Below are positions 48,211 to 60,355 of a stretch of DNA of 64,000 nt, piece by piece. Position numbers and translations under genes: made by a program. The notes beneath the pieces are model-generated. The model was given only the letters and a program-made list of their open reading frames with translations. It had not been told where the DNA came from and made no database searches. Positions within the stretch are counted from its first letter, which is position 1. Every line of letters begins with the position of its first letter. This stretch comes from Crocodylus rhombifer (Eukaryota; Chordata; Crocodylia; Crocodylidae), in contig JAVSML010024002.1 of the NCBI GenBank assembly GCA_038503035.1, forward strand, positions 1,225,794 to 1,289,793, in the 5' to 3' direction.

Positions 48211-49058
48211 GGTTAGGAACAGAAGTTACACATAAATAGGTTTACGTGATCAGAAACTGGTTTAAACCTGTGACAAAACAGAAGCTCAGTGCACATAAAC
48301 CAGCTTCAAAATGCCTGAAACTGGTTTAAGATAAACCTGGTTGAATGTAGTATCAGACTTAACTGATTGGTGTCAAACCTGTTCATGAAACTTCTGTCCC
48401 AGTCCCTTTCCTGGCTGAAGTTAAATCACAGCCCCCTTCCCCCTCCTCCCCCCCCAGCATCTCAGCATGCCTTCCTGCCCTGGGCTGGGCTGTATTGTCT
48501 GCTCAAGAGAGCAGGGTTGGCCCCATCCCTCAGCTCCCTAGCTGGAGCAGTCAGGGCTGGCCGACAGGCAGGAGGGGGGAGGGGGCAAGCCTGGCTGGGG
48601 ATGTAGCCCAGTTTAGGGGGGGGGGCAAGGGAGGAAAACTGCCCCCCTCCTCTTCCCCCAGACAAAACCTGACTGGGGTCGGGGGACAGGGAGGGGACTT
48701 AAGCACCAAGTGCCCTGCTCAAACTTAGTGCTGGCTTCAACTGTGGACTACAAATCCCAGAGGTACCTGGAAGCAGGAAGAGGAAGTGATGAGCAACCCT
48801 GTAGAATCCTGCCGCTGTAATTCTGGATTGCAAATCCCAGAGACCTTCAGGGGCAGCTGGGAGAGGAGGTGAATACTCAGCCAGAGAGCTGTGCTCTAGC
48901 TCCCGCAGCTGCTGGCCTAAGCCACTGCAGGCATGTGGCTGCATTTCCTTAATAAAATGCCTGTTCACTTCTGTTTCAATTTAATATGTGCAGTTTAGAC
49001 TAACCTGCAAGGACTGATTTGATTCAGCCTTAGGCTTATTGACTGTCTGTACCTAGCC
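48211..49058 (+). mobile_element. MITE family 'CTGGTTTA', copy 2, with TAT duplications
   Basis: The element begins ggttaggaacagaag and ends gtctgtacctagcc; the right end reverse-complemented is ggctaggtacagac, so about 10 of 13 bases pair. It is flanked by tat at 48208-48210 and 49059-49061. Subterminal sequence repeats aaactggttta and aaaccagctt in both orientations. The 3-bp duplication and the GG start suggest a PIF/Harbinger-type mover. The middle (48400-48900) is GC-rich and longer than in copies 1 and 4. Confidence 0.75.
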
Positions 49059-49099
49059 TATAAAGACAATTTGGGGGCATCTTTCTTCATTTTGCTCTT

Positions 49100-49575
49100 A
49101 ATGTGCATGCTAAATCATAGGATTATAGAAAGTTAGGGTTGGAAGGAGGTCATCTAGTCCAACCCCTTGCTCAAGGCAGGACCATCCCCAACTACATCAT
49201 CCCAGCTAAAGCTTTGTCTAGCCTGTTTTTGAAAACCTCCAAGGATGGAGCTTCCACCACCTCTGGGTAACCTGTTCCTGTGTTTTACTGTCTTCCTAGT
49301 GAGAAAACTCTTCCTGATATCTAACCTAAACTTCCCTTGCTGCAACTTGATACCATTTTTTCTTCATCTGTCATCTGCCACCACTGAAAACAGTCCAGCT
49401 CCATCCTCTTTCAAACCCCACTTCAGGTAGTTGAAGGCTGCTATTAAGTCCCCTCTTAGTCTCCCCTTCCCTAGACTAAATAAGCCCAGTTCCCTCAGTC
49501 TTTCCTCATAAGTCCCCCAGCCCCTCACCATTTTTGTAGCCCTCTGCTGGACTTCCTCCAATTTGTCCACAGTAA
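49100..49575 (-). mobile_element. CR1 3' fragment, minus strand
   Basis: Starts at the CR1 3' tail read backwards (tcataggattatagaaagtt, agggttggaaggaggtcatc) and runs into the 3' coding part. On the minus strand the frame 49364-49570 reads LEEVQQRATKMVRGWGTYEE, then RLRELGLFSLGKGRLRGDLI, the C-terminal end of the CR1 ORF2 protein. It is 5' truncated at about 49575. Confidence 0.9.
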
Positions 49576-51918
49576 GGGAAATTTTAGGGTCAAGAAATGC
49601 CCCCTTGTAAATATTTATAATTTTTATTATTTTTTATGACTATTAATGTTACCTAAGGGTATGCTGGATCAGAGCCTTAGTTTGCTTATGTTTAGGACTA
49701 GTGGTGAGGATTAATTTTCAAGATAAAATCAAAACTGTGTTTATCTGGATCTCTTCATTACACTTGCTTCACTCCTAAATGAAGTAGGAAAGCACCTGTT
49801 TCTTAAAGCAGGGATTGGCTATGAAAATAGAAATAGAAGTTCATATGTTCTAAATGCCTTAAATGTGCATTATATACGGTGGAGTAAGCAAGGATATGGC
49901 TGCTTTGGTTTTATTCTGTGCTTACCTCCAACCCCTTCCTGCGACATTAAACACTTTATTAATATGATTTTGTTCTGTAATGAAACATGAAATGTAATGA
50001 AAAGAAAGCTAAGGAACACTCGACTGACAGAAGAAAATTAACACACATCTGGCAGTGTTCAATAAACCTCTTTTTTGCACTGCCAGTTTACAGGATCTAA
50101 CTAGATGTTGGGTAGCCCCAGGTCTCTTTTCAACCCACTGATTGTCTGGGTTCTGTGCAGCTTGTGCTAGCATTAAAGCTAAATCCAGAATCACAGTTAG
50201 TAAAGAGGCAATCATTAGAGACAGGCACAATTGTTTCATTCCTCCTCCAAGGGAAGTCATTGAAACTTCTGTATGTGCCTTCAACTGAATTTGTGTTGAG
50301 CCTCACAAGTGTCATTTTTCCTTAGAATAAGCATCTTTTATCCAATATTTTGGTATAAATCAAGAGTAACTAAAGTGAATAAACCTACCGAGGTGTAGTA
50401 GTGGTGGAAAGGGAATCAGCCCTTTGGTATTTTTAATTTACATGGGTGTGAAGGTACTGGAGACTAGACTGAGCAGTGCTGGTTGTATTTGTTAAAAACA
50501 TTTCCAGACTGAAATTTGGCACTAAAGGACTTTGAAAGGATATTACAGAGAGCTGCAATGCTTTTGAAAAAATGTTTTCTATCAGCATGAAGAAATATGA
50601 CAAAAGCAGAATTTTATTTCACTGTAGGTTCACCCCCATTACTATGCAGACAAACTATTTTACCTTATGCCAGACATATGGAAGTGATCAATTGTATGTA
50701 AATTACATGAAAAGAAGGTGAGATATAGGTTTTAGTCTAGGAAATGTATATTTGTTTCTGGTTGTCAGACACTTAAACCACACCAAGCGGTCATACTTTT
50801 AGATTTTAAAGAAAACTTCTCTTTTGAAATAATCACTGGGAGTGGTTAAAAACTGTGACAATTAAAAAAAAAAAGTCATGAAAGCACATGAATGTACTAA
50901 ACTGAGTGGTTCAGTTAGCTTCTGAATGTATACAGAATTGTTTTAATGTGGGAGAACCAGATTATCAAGATCTTATATGCAGTGGTTAACAATTACTCAC
51001 AAAAATAATCCCAGCATTTCCCCCCTTCCCAGCATGCTCACCAGTGCAAGCAAAGAACACCCAGTCTACCACTAAATAATTTTTACTTATATTTTGCCTA
51101 TTTTTTGCATTCACTGTGCTCCCCAAAATTTCCATTCTGAAATATCTTGTCTCATGTCACTCAGTTTTGCAACAGAGCAGCATCAGCAGTGAAGCCCTAT
51201 TCTTGGTTATTAGGGTATCCATACTTTTTTTTTATTCTGAGACAAACTGGCCAGATCACTGGGGACATCTGTGTAGGTCCAGATCCACAACAGGATTTAA
51301 TTCCTAGGTGTCCAGACCTGGAAGTGAACTTTGAAAACAGTGGCATCTATATAGTGCATGGAATCAGATGCTAAGGAAGGGATTCATAATGCTGAGTCAA
51401 GGTGGCGGGGTGTGGGGAGGAGTGGACACATCTAAGGCAGGCAAAATGAAAGGCATAAGAGAAGGGTATGTTTGAAATTCCACTTAAATCCCCACTTAAG
51501 CTATGAATATAGCACCTATGAGAGAGAAACAAATGCTTCCTGGATGTAGCCACCTAAGAACTTTACTTGGATATAGATAAGCAGCTCATTAATTTCAAGC
51601 ATTGCTGGTGTTTCTACAGGTGCCTACTTGTTATGTAATAGTCTGATGGTTAGCATGGGATACCCAGGTTTAATGCCTTCCAAAGCCTGAGAGAGGGCCC
51701 AAGCCTACATCCTAACCTCCAAACTACAGAGAAGGCTGAGAGAAGAGCACTCCCCACCCTTCCAGTTGTAGCTCTTCACCATGCAGCAAGGAATGTAAGA
51801 GTCATAGGGGAAGGAAGAAATTAAGTAAGAGGGAGCCTGAATCTAATTCAGTGGGGAGGGTGCTTCTTTGGGATGGGGGAGCTCTGAGATCTCATTCCTG
51901 CTCCCATCATTATCAAAA
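49576..51918. other. Intronic DNA, no exon seen
   Basis: AT-rich and without a supported feature. Confidence 0.4.
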
Positions 51919-52436
51919 TGGAGCTGCTGGAGTATTGCGTCCAGTTCTAGACGTCATACTTCAGGAGGGATGTGGACAGCATGGAGAGGGTCCAGAGGAG
52001 GGCCACTCGCATGATCAGGGGACAGCAGGGCAGGCCCTACGAGGAGAGGCTACGGGACCTGAACCTGTTCAGCCTCCAAAAGAGAAGACTGAGGGGGGAT
52101 CTTGTGGCCTGTTATAAACTAGTCAGAGGGGACCAGCAGGCATTGGGGGAGTCCCTGTTCCCCCGAGCACCGCCAGGAGTGACCAGTAATAACGGCCACA
52201 AGCTGGCAGAGGGTAGGTTTAGGTTAGATATCAGGAGGCGCTACTTCACGGTCAGGGCAGCTAGGATCTGGAACCAGCTTCCAAGAGAAGTGGTGCAGGC
52301 TCCTACCCTGGGGGTGTTTAAGAGGAGGTTAGATGAACATCTTGCTGGGGTCATTTGACCCCAGTACTCTTTCCTGCCATGGCAGGGGGTTGGACTAGAT
52401 GATCTGCTCAGGTCCCTTCCGACCCTAGAAACTATG
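51919..52436 (+). mobile_element. CR1 3' fragment, + strand
   Basis: Begins within the last part of ORF2 (gagctgctggagtattgcgt) and ends with the CR1 tail and actatgaa. The frame 51972-52358 is open for 128 codons and reads MERVQRRATRMIRGQQGRPY, then EERLRDLNLFSLQKRRLRGD, ending in the CR1 terminus EVVQAPTLGVFKRRLDEHL. It is closely similar to 22416-22885 but keeps the frame where that copy lost one base. Confidence 0.92.
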
Positions 52437-52635
52437 AAAATAGCTCATTTGGTCTTTGGAGCAGGAACTGGAATGCAGAAGACCCTTGTCTTAGGGGTAA
52501 ACTCTCATCAGTGTAGCAGGAAATGGTTTCTTCTTGCTTTCTTCCAGTGGCCCCATGACTTCTTTTTTCCTTTCTGCACAGTGGTCCAGCTTCAGCAGTA
52601 GAAGTGGAGTGTGTCCCAGCCCAGTTTCACCTGAC

Positions 52636-52725
52636 ACTTAGAATCCCAGAGTCACAGAAAGTTAGGGATGGATGGGACCTCAGGAGGTCATCTAGTTCAA
52701 CCCCCTGCACAAAGCAGGACTTCAA
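52636..52725 (-). mobile_element. Short CR1 3' tail, minus strand
   Basis: tcacagaaagttagggatgg, then acctcaggaggtcatctagt, then tcaaccccctgcacaaagca is the reverse complement of the CR1 3' end. Only about 90 bases remain. Confidence 0.75.
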
Positions 52726-53293
52726 CGTACAAGTCTGTGATGTAGGAAATGTGGAGATTTGGAGTGGGAGCCTCTCAGGCAGGGGAAGAGATGAAACCAG
52801 GGTCTTCCTTCCAGGTAACTGGTTTAACCACTGGCTTGTTACATAAAAGTATAAGAGTGTGGGCAGTTTCGCTCCATCTTTCTTCTGTGACCATGAGTTT
52901 GAATGAATGTTGACCATGGCTCTTGTGTTTTATGCTGGACTGTGTGCTGCCATGGTGTCATCCGTGTTCAGAGCAGAGCAAGTGAATTGGACCTCTTGGG
53001 GGATTTACATACACAAACTCTTAATTGTGAATCCCAAAATAGGCTTAGGCATGATGTTGTAACTATATTGGTCAAAACTTCGGCACCTACGGATTCTTAA
53101 ATAACTCTGCAGCTCGGGAGGGTTTTCATGATCATTCACTTGACTTTAGACTCCTAAATTCTGTCTAAGTTACATTCTAGGCATCCAAGTCCTATTTTAG
53201 ATCTTGCCCTTATTATTCTTTTACAACATAAGAACGAAGAAATGTGGTCCACCTAGTCCAGTATTCTGTCTCCAACAGTGACAGGGACGGATG
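52726..53293. other. Intronic DNA, no exon seen
   Basis: Nothing supported. Confidence 0.4.
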
Positions 53294-53301
53294 CTACAGA
53301 A

Positions 53302-54043
53302 TAGGAGTAGGCAAAATGGTGGCTCTGGCCAGTGGATGGACTCCATTTCCCAGCAGCCCCTGGCACGCAGCTGGGGCTGGTTTCCATAGAGACCCCAGCA
53401 GCAGCCATGCTGTGATAGCCAGGCTGGGATCTTGAGGTGGTGACAGCGTGTTCTAGATCCAGGGCAAATCCATGATCTGCAGCCTGCCTGATCCAGGCAG
53501 AGACGTGCATGCTGCAGATCAGGGGTGGGCAAAATGCAGCCCACAGGCCAGACGCAGCCTGCCAGGCCCATTCTGTTTGGCCCGTGGGACCCCTAAAAAA
53601 TTTAGAAAATTAATATTTATCTGCCCTCGGCTACTTGTCATGTGGCCCTCAATGGCTTTCCAAAACTCAGTAATTGCTCCTCCCCGCTGCAAATCATGGC
53701 TTTGCCCTGGCTCTGGACCATGTCATCACTGCCAAAAGATCCAAGCCTGGCTCCAGAGCAGCTCCTGGCCCTGCCACATGCCCTGCCAGCAGGGGCAGTG
53801 CTAGGGAAAGTTTTGGGGGGGGCTATAGCCACCCCCAAATTCCCCATAGCCACCCCTTCCAGTAGCACCACCACCATCACTGCTGCCTGTCCCGCAGCAG
53901 GAAGGGGCTGGTGCCACTGCTGCCTGCCAGTGTTCCTGCGTTCTCCATGAAAACTGGTCCCAGCCATGCAGTTGGGGGGCTGCTGGGAAACTGAGTAGAC
54001 TGCAGGCCAGGTACAGCCCACAGGGCAGACTTGCACTCCCCTG
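53302..54043. mobile_element. hAT-type foldback element, 742 bp
   Basis: The left tip taggagtaggcaaaat and reverse-complemented right tip caggggagtgcaagtc resemble hAT ends. The flanks are ctacagaa (53294-53301) and ctatagaa (54044-54051), an 8-bp duplication with one mismatch. The interior is a long imperfect palindrome: tttcccagcagcccctggca near 53347 faces tttcccagcagccccccaac on the other strand near 53990, and gatcttgaggtggtgacagc near 53430 faces gatcttttggcagtgatgac near 53740. A second hAT start, caggggtgggcaaaatgc, sits at 53520 near the centre, so another copy may be nested there. No transposase is encoded. Confidence 0.75.
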
Positions 54044-54087
54044 CTATAGAAGGAGAGCATTGAACCAGGTATCTCTACAGCTATCTA

Positions 54088-54478
54088 TAGATTTCATAGA
54101 CATCAGGGCTGGAAGGGACCTCGGGAGATCATCAAGTCCTATCTTCTCTGGCATCCACTATTATAGGTTTAGATATGCCAGAGGAAACCTCTCCAACCAT
54201 TTTGTTCAATAGCCATTGATACATCTATCATCCATTATTTTATTCAGTCCCTTTTTGAATCTGGCTGTGCTATCTACCTCCACTACCTCCTGTGGCAATG
54301 AATGTCGCAAGTTAAACTACACCTTGTTTAAAAAAAAAAAACTTTCTCTTTAGTTTTAAACCTAAAAGGTACTAATGTCAGTGGGTGCCCCTTAGTTTCA
54401 ATATTTTTGACTTGGTGAACAACAGCTCCCTGTTCAGTTGGTCCACACCCTTCATGTTTTATAGACCTCTAAAGGAAA
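54088..54478 (-). mobile_element. Diverged CR1 3' fragment, minus strand
   Basis: tttcatagacatcagggctg, then gaagggacctcgggagatca, then tcaagtcctat starts the reversed CR1 tail. Phrases ccctttttgaatctggctgt and gtggcaatgaatgt follow. It is more diverged than the other CR1 copies, so an older subfamily. Confidence 0.75.
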
Positions 54479-57400
54479 GTGGCAGAAGCTGAAATTTGCA
54501 TGTGAACAGCTTTCTGAGGAGGATGTAACCATCCTGTAACCATCTCCTGCAAATTGCTGCATTTGAAAGTCCTGTGCAAAGTAGAACACTAACTTACTCA
54601 CAGGTGTCGACGCCTTTGTTTAGTGAGTATCCTGCAATAATGACCACTTGTGGCAATTATTGGGCTCCCTCCTGTTAAACTAGCCCTTTTTTAAAGCAAG
54701 AGGAGGGAACTACTCCATGTATAAATATTCATAAACTTAAAAGAAAAAAAAGCCCTCATAAATTCCTGAGCTAGGTCCTAAGTGATGTCGATCTGACCAC
54801 CAAAAATAGAACAGATGAACAAGTTTCCCTTATGGCAAGAGGAATATATCATGGATGGAGTGGTGGTATGCTGATTTCTATTAGCTGAGAATCTGGCCCA
54901 GAATATGCTCAGAATTATCATCAGGCTAATGCCCAGCATTTCCCTTACCTTCTGCATTTAAGTACTTTTTTTTGACTATGCAGTGGGAAGAATTTCTGAT
55001 TTAAAACTAACTGGATCCTTTAAGCAATGCACTTCTAAAAAAGGCAAAGGTAAACATCTACGGTAGATAAACTAAGCACCGAGAATACAAGAACAATCTT
55101 AGCAGGCTGTCAGCCAGCTGGTTTTGTACATGTTTTACAGCAGTTCTCTTTTGCTTAGATTTGGAATCAGCGTGTATATATACTGAGAGACAGAGATTTA
55201 CCAAACCATTCCAGACTGAAGCAGCTCCAAAAACTGTGATTATATAGGCATAAAACCTGGAAAACGTTTCCAATGCAAAGTTCACCTCCCAAAGGTGATG
55301 TGAGTTATGTACCTACCCTGTAATCAGAAGATAACATGGTACCGTAGCTGGGGTTTACCATGTAATAATCACTTTCACTGGTGTTATTGTATAGTTTCCA
55401 TTTCCTTACCTTAAAATACCATGATGTATTTCGTTCAGACTCCATAATTCAGTAAACAGCTCATGTCACCCCTACAATGATTCACAGCACTCATTTTTCC
55501 TTCTCAAAAAGCTTGTGTGCTAATTTGATCTGGTTAAATTATGCTGAAAAGGAGTCACTGAGACAGTTAAACACGATTTCATTCAGTGAATTTATAAAGG
55601 GCAGTAATTCAAAGGCTCTGGGATTTGATCAGTCAGGCTAATATTCCTGTAATGAAATGGGATTTGTCTTGGTATTTATCAAGAGGCTGAATTCTTAATT
55701 GCATCATCAAGCCTATCGCTTTTAATGAGAATGCGGGTACAAATAAGCAATACTGTCCTGAAGTGAGACGTTTGCATGAGATGACACTGTGTTGTTAAAA
55801 ATTGCATTTTTACTCATTAAAATATGATTTTCCTAAATAACGAAATGGTACGTGATACACAGAAAATATTTTATTTAGAAGTAATGATCTAACAAAACAA
55901 AGCCATGCAAAAAAACACAACTGAAATTATTTTGTCCAATATGCACTTAAAAAAAAAAAGCAGCAAAATTGTTTTTCATTGCTCCCAAGTGGAATCCAGC
56001 TTAATATCTTGCAGAAAGTGTCTGTCTTGCTCTTGGTTACTTTCTGTTTTCTGTGTGGTTAGAAATACTACAAAAATAGTATTGGCTTATGGCATCCCAG
56101 TGCTGCCCCATGTAGGGCATGAACTGCTGCTCATTGAAGTCAATGAAAGAGACCCCATCTATTCCTGTGGGCATTAGTAGAGTCCTTACTCAGGAAGTGT
56201 AACAGTATGCAAAGTTGCTAACATATTTTTAGATGTCAGAATATGTTTGGCTTGAGGTATTTGAGTGAAGAATAAAGTCAGCTCTTATTTTATCCAAAGC
56301 CTTCTCCTTTTCCCCTGTTAAAGGTTAACTAAGACTCTTTACTTTAAAATGCTCTGAATGAAATTTATCTGTTTGAGTGCGACATAGCCTACACATCAGG
56401 CCCTGTTCATCCCTGATGCAACTCCACTGATTTCAGCCTAGCAATAGTAGGCAAGTAATACTGTAATGGTGGAATAAAGCCTCTGTAAAGCTGTGGTTCT
56501 GCTTCAATAATTATTCCCTTAACTATTGAAATAGAAGATTGCACTGTGGGATTTTTTCCCTGCTATGGCAGTGTTACTTAGCAGAGTTTGAGCTTCAGGC
56601 TGCTCTATTTGCCTTGACTGAAGCCTGCTACTGCTGGTTCCTCAGATGAGCTCATCGCAGGGCAGCTCAGGAGCTTTCTCCACAGCAGGAGACCTCCAGA
56701 ATTGGCTTCATTGCGACTCCAAAGAGTTGCTAAAACAGGCAAGAAGGCAAGCAAGGAAATTCCTGTTCCTTTTCAAACATCAGTCTGACAAAGTGGGACA
56801 GCAAGCACGGGGCCATGTGCTCATTCACTCCAGACATCTTGTCAATGGTCTCTCAGTGCTCTTTGCAAAATGGCAAGAGAAATCTCAAACTGCACTCAGC
56901 CACTCAGATGTAGAGCCACTTGTGGAGACATATATCTATTACCCCCAAATTTATGATGTCCTATTTAACTTGTGAATAAAGGGCAACAAATCTCTTATGT
57001 AGTAGAGGATGGATGGGCAATAAAAGAATTCGCATTTTATGATAAGTGTACATTTAAGAAGGAAACATCCACTCTTGTGCTCTATTAAGCAATGGAGTGG
57101 AAGTGATTTGTGGCGTAAAACCCAATAGGAAACACCTCTTGCACCACCTCTGATCTCTGATGCAGTTTGGATGGTGTGGGGTTTTTTTAGGCCGGCTGCT
57201 TCTCTATTCCCTTGCCTTATGAGTTCATATAATTTTAACTAATTTGAGATGTTACTTAAACTGTTTTAGCAATCTGACACCAAATGCAGCATAACTGCCC
57301 TACTAGACATCTCATGCCAAACTGAGGATGTCTTGGAAGACCTGAATTCTTAAACCTCCACATGTCAGAGAAGGATGAATTTCCTTTTCAAAAAGCAGAA

Positions 57401-57835
57401 CTCTGTTCTGTATATTGTGCACTTGCACAAAAAGATTGCTCTGGGTGCTGCTGTACGCTGACTAGGAATCCACACATTGAAAGAAAAGTCTCTGGATCCT
57501 GTTCGCTTGACAGCTAGGGGGCATATGAGCATAAGCAGCTACACAAAATGCTTGGCTAGATAATGTGACAAGAGGGTAGAGGACTGCACCTGCTCTGTGT
57601 GAGCAACAGGTTGATATCTGAGCATGAGGAAGGTCATATGAATGAATCCTCAAAACATTGCCTTCAATCTTCCATAGGTCATAAGTTCCATCCTGCTTAG
57701 GACCTATCCGTTGTGCTTGTTATCAGGCCTTTCCCCATCCGGGGCTGCTTGGCCTGTAGAACTACGGAGCCCAGTTGATGACACAGATCTCTAAAATTGC
57801 ACCTGGGGTGTTGCAGGCCTGAGGATTTGTCCCTA
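54479..57835. other. Intronic DNA with a possible conserved element
   Basis: No exon or repeat boundary seen. The segment 55500-55860 is the best candidate non-coding element in the intron. It has several homeodomain-type cores (taatttgatctggttaaatt, ttaattgcatcatc, ttttaatgagaatgcgggta) and no sign of repeats. This is a guess from texture; alignment to other amniotes would decide. Confidence 0.35.
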
Positions 57836-58240
57836 CATGTGCAAGTGCTGACACAGACAATGCACATAAATGTTTGGAGACATTTAAAAAAAAAGAAAAG
57901 TAAAGTGCTTTACCAAAAGAAGCAGGGCATTACTTCAGCCTCGCTCTGCAATGTCTGTAAAGATTGGGTGCTTCAGGGGGGCTTTTTGGCACTTTTAGCT
58001 AAAGTTGATTCAATTAGCTGTTAGATAAAAGTGCCAGAAAGCTGCACTAAAGCACCCGATCTTTACAGATGTTGGGCGAGCTGGGTTGAAGTAATGCACT
58101 GCCTCTTCTGAGCATGCACAGGGCTTGTCGTGGGAATGCTCTGAGTTCAAAGTAAAGCGCTGTTTGGGTTTTTGTTTTGTGTTTTTTGTCTGCAAGCACC
58201 CACAATTATTTACAGCACTGCACAGCACGCAAACCCACAT
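57836..58240. mobile_element. Foldback MITE, about 400 bp
   Basis: The element is an imperfect palindrome centred near 58015. The left arm gtctgtaaagattgggtgct (57950) faces atctgtaaagatcgggtgct on the other strand (58070), and the pairing runs outward through agggcattacttcagcc and cagtgcattacttcaaccc. The outer ends are catgtgcaagtgctgaca and catgtgggtttgcgtgct. No coding capacity and no target duplication identified. Confidence 0.7.
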
Positions 58241-58534
58241 GTTCTTGTCAAACTTCCACCAGGCTGTTCAAAATGCTAGAGTTTAGTTGTTTCTCAATGC
58301 ACAACTAATTCTCATTCAAAATTAGAATGCCAGTTTTTACGACTTCAGTGGATATAAACAGTTTTTTGACATAACAGGTGTTTTTAGCCTGAAAATCCTG
58401 CGTTCTTAAATCTGCATGGGAGGAGGAGGAGGAGGAGGCGGGAAGGCCACTCTGCCCTAATGGACTTACTGGGAACCATGTCCATACACTGAGAATACAA
58501 TGTTTCTTTGGTTGCCTCATAGCTTTGCCTCAGT

Positions 58535-58545
58535 CCTTCTCTCTC

Positions 58546-58580
<35 letters not shown>
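58535..58580. repeat. (CT)n microsatellite
   Basis: About 46 bases of ct with one ccct interruption. Confidence 0.95.
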
Positions 58581-58581
<1 letters not shown>

Positions 58582-58647
58582 CCCCTTCATTTTTTGTATT
58601 CTAATTTCTCTCTTCTTGTACTCTGCTTTCTGCATGTCTTTTCACCG

Positions 58648-58719
58648 CATCTGATCAAGTGAGCTTCAGCCCGTGAAAGCTTGAGTTCCTTAGATATATC
58701 TTATTTGGGTAGTCTACAA
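58648..58719. repeat. Interspersed repeat fragment
   Basis: gcatctgatcaagtgagctt followed by cagcccgtgaaagcttgag matches a phrase common in reptile interspersed repeats, and relates to 20706-20870 read in the opposite sense. It abuts the next MITE directly. Confidence 0.5.
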
Positions 58720-59506
58720 GGCTAGGGGCAGATATTATGCATAAATTGGTTTAAGTGATCAGAAACTGGTTTAAACCTGTAACAAAACAGATGCTCAGTG
58801 GACAAAAACCAGTTTGAAAATGGGTGAAACCAGTTTGAGATAAACCTGGCTGAATGTAGTATCAGACTTAACTGATTTGGCTCAAATCAGTTTATACAAT
58901 ATCTGTCGTAGACCCCTTGCTGGTTTAAGTTTAACCAGGCTCCCCCAGCATGCTCTCTGGGCTGGGCAGGGCAGGACAGGGCAGGGCTGGTCCCTCCCCT
59001 TTGCTCCCTGAATGGAGCTCAGCAGAGACTGCAGGCATCTACCTGGCTTCCTGCTGCTCCCTGGCTCCCCACCCCATCTCATCTGCCTTACACAGACACC
59101 TCTCAGCATTAGCTAGCAGACCACATGCTGGCTATGTGTGCTGTGGCAGATGGGACAAAGGCAGAATCACCAGATAGCAGCTGGTAATGTCCCTCTGTTG
59201 TTTTCTTCATGGCGTGATTATCGCTGTGTTATCAGTTTCCTGCTGGGTTAGTCAGAAGTGTGGGGAACCCCTCCCTAATCATAGGTCCTGCCAGGGTCTG
59301 GCCATGCCCCCTCAGCTCAGCATTGTGGAAGGGAAGGGAGGGTTGTTCTAGCACCCCCCCAGCTTCTAGCCTGAGCCACTGCAGGTATGTGCCTGCATTT
59401 TTTTCAGTCCAGGTGGGATGTCTGTACTATTATAAAATGATTCAGCATAGGCAAGTTAGACTAACCTGCAAAGAGTGAATTGATTCAGGCTTGGGCTTTT
59501 TGAATG
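58720..59506 (+). mobile_element. MITE family 'CTGGTTTA', copy 3
   Basis: Starts ggctaggggcagatatt and shares the full internal order with copies 2 and 4: gatcagaaactggtttaaac, aacaaaacagatgctcagtg, gaatgtagtatcagacttaa, then agactaacctgcaaagagtg and gattcaggcttgggcttttt. The right terminus after ggctttttg is lost, so no target duplication can be read. Confidence 0.75.
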
Positions 59507-60355
59507 GCTCACCCAAAGGTGCATATCTACCCCATCTTCTGACTAATTTCAGGCTAACACAGCTAACTACCTCTCAGTGAGAATAGAACAGTGGTTTGTT
59601 TGCAGTGGAAACTTCCATTACACAACACCTCTGAAAAATAGATATTAGTCCTGTGTGTGTATAAGCTATTAATAAAAAACAGAGTTCAAAGACTACAACG
59701 TTGCTAACAGGATTTAGCCTTTTTGTACCAGCCAAAGGTATGGGACAAAGGGCATCCTTCCTTTTCTGCATGCAGGGATTCTCAGTCTGTCCCTCTCTTT
59801 TGCAAATCACTCCCTTCCTCACACCCAGAGAAACCCTGAATCTGAAGAACAAGTTTATTGGGGTGCACTTAAGCAGGGGAAAAAAATCAGTGATCTCTTT
59901 CCAGTAAAACATCACTCTTGTCAGCATCGTAGGCCTGATTTTATGCTTATTGGCAGAGATACAGAGTTGCATAGTTCTGTGGAGGCTTGCCACATGCAAA
60001 TCTATCCACTCATAACTCAGCGAATCGCGTGGGGACTGCACACCTGAAGTGACTAGTAATGGTAAATGGAACCTTTCACCACAAGGTCAAATGCAGTTCA
60101 AACCTGTAGTAACTAAATGTCGCTGTCCTGCAAAGACTGTACTGTAGCCAATGCAAAATGAGTTTTCTGCCCAGTTCACATATTAGATTTGCCACTATGA
60201 TAGGCAGCTTTTGGTATCCCAGGACTGAAATAATTCACAGGTCACAATTAAGCCACATTAGCAGAGCTGAAGTAAGAATAACAGCTGATATCTAGGATAT
60301 GTGTAACATGGAGATACCTATATGACTTATTCTCTGGCCTGTCATATTAGTACCT
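59507..60355. other. Intronic DNA, no exon seen
   Basis: Apart from a short repeat phrase (tttcaggctaacacagctaa, 59545) nothing is supported. The 155-codon minus-strand frame (59574-60041) has no domain and no homologue I recognise. Confidence 0.4.

Noticed and set aside
59574..60041. 155-codon minus-strand frame in the intron
   Set aside because: No domain, no splice or promoter context, and codon use like the surrounding AT-rich DNA.
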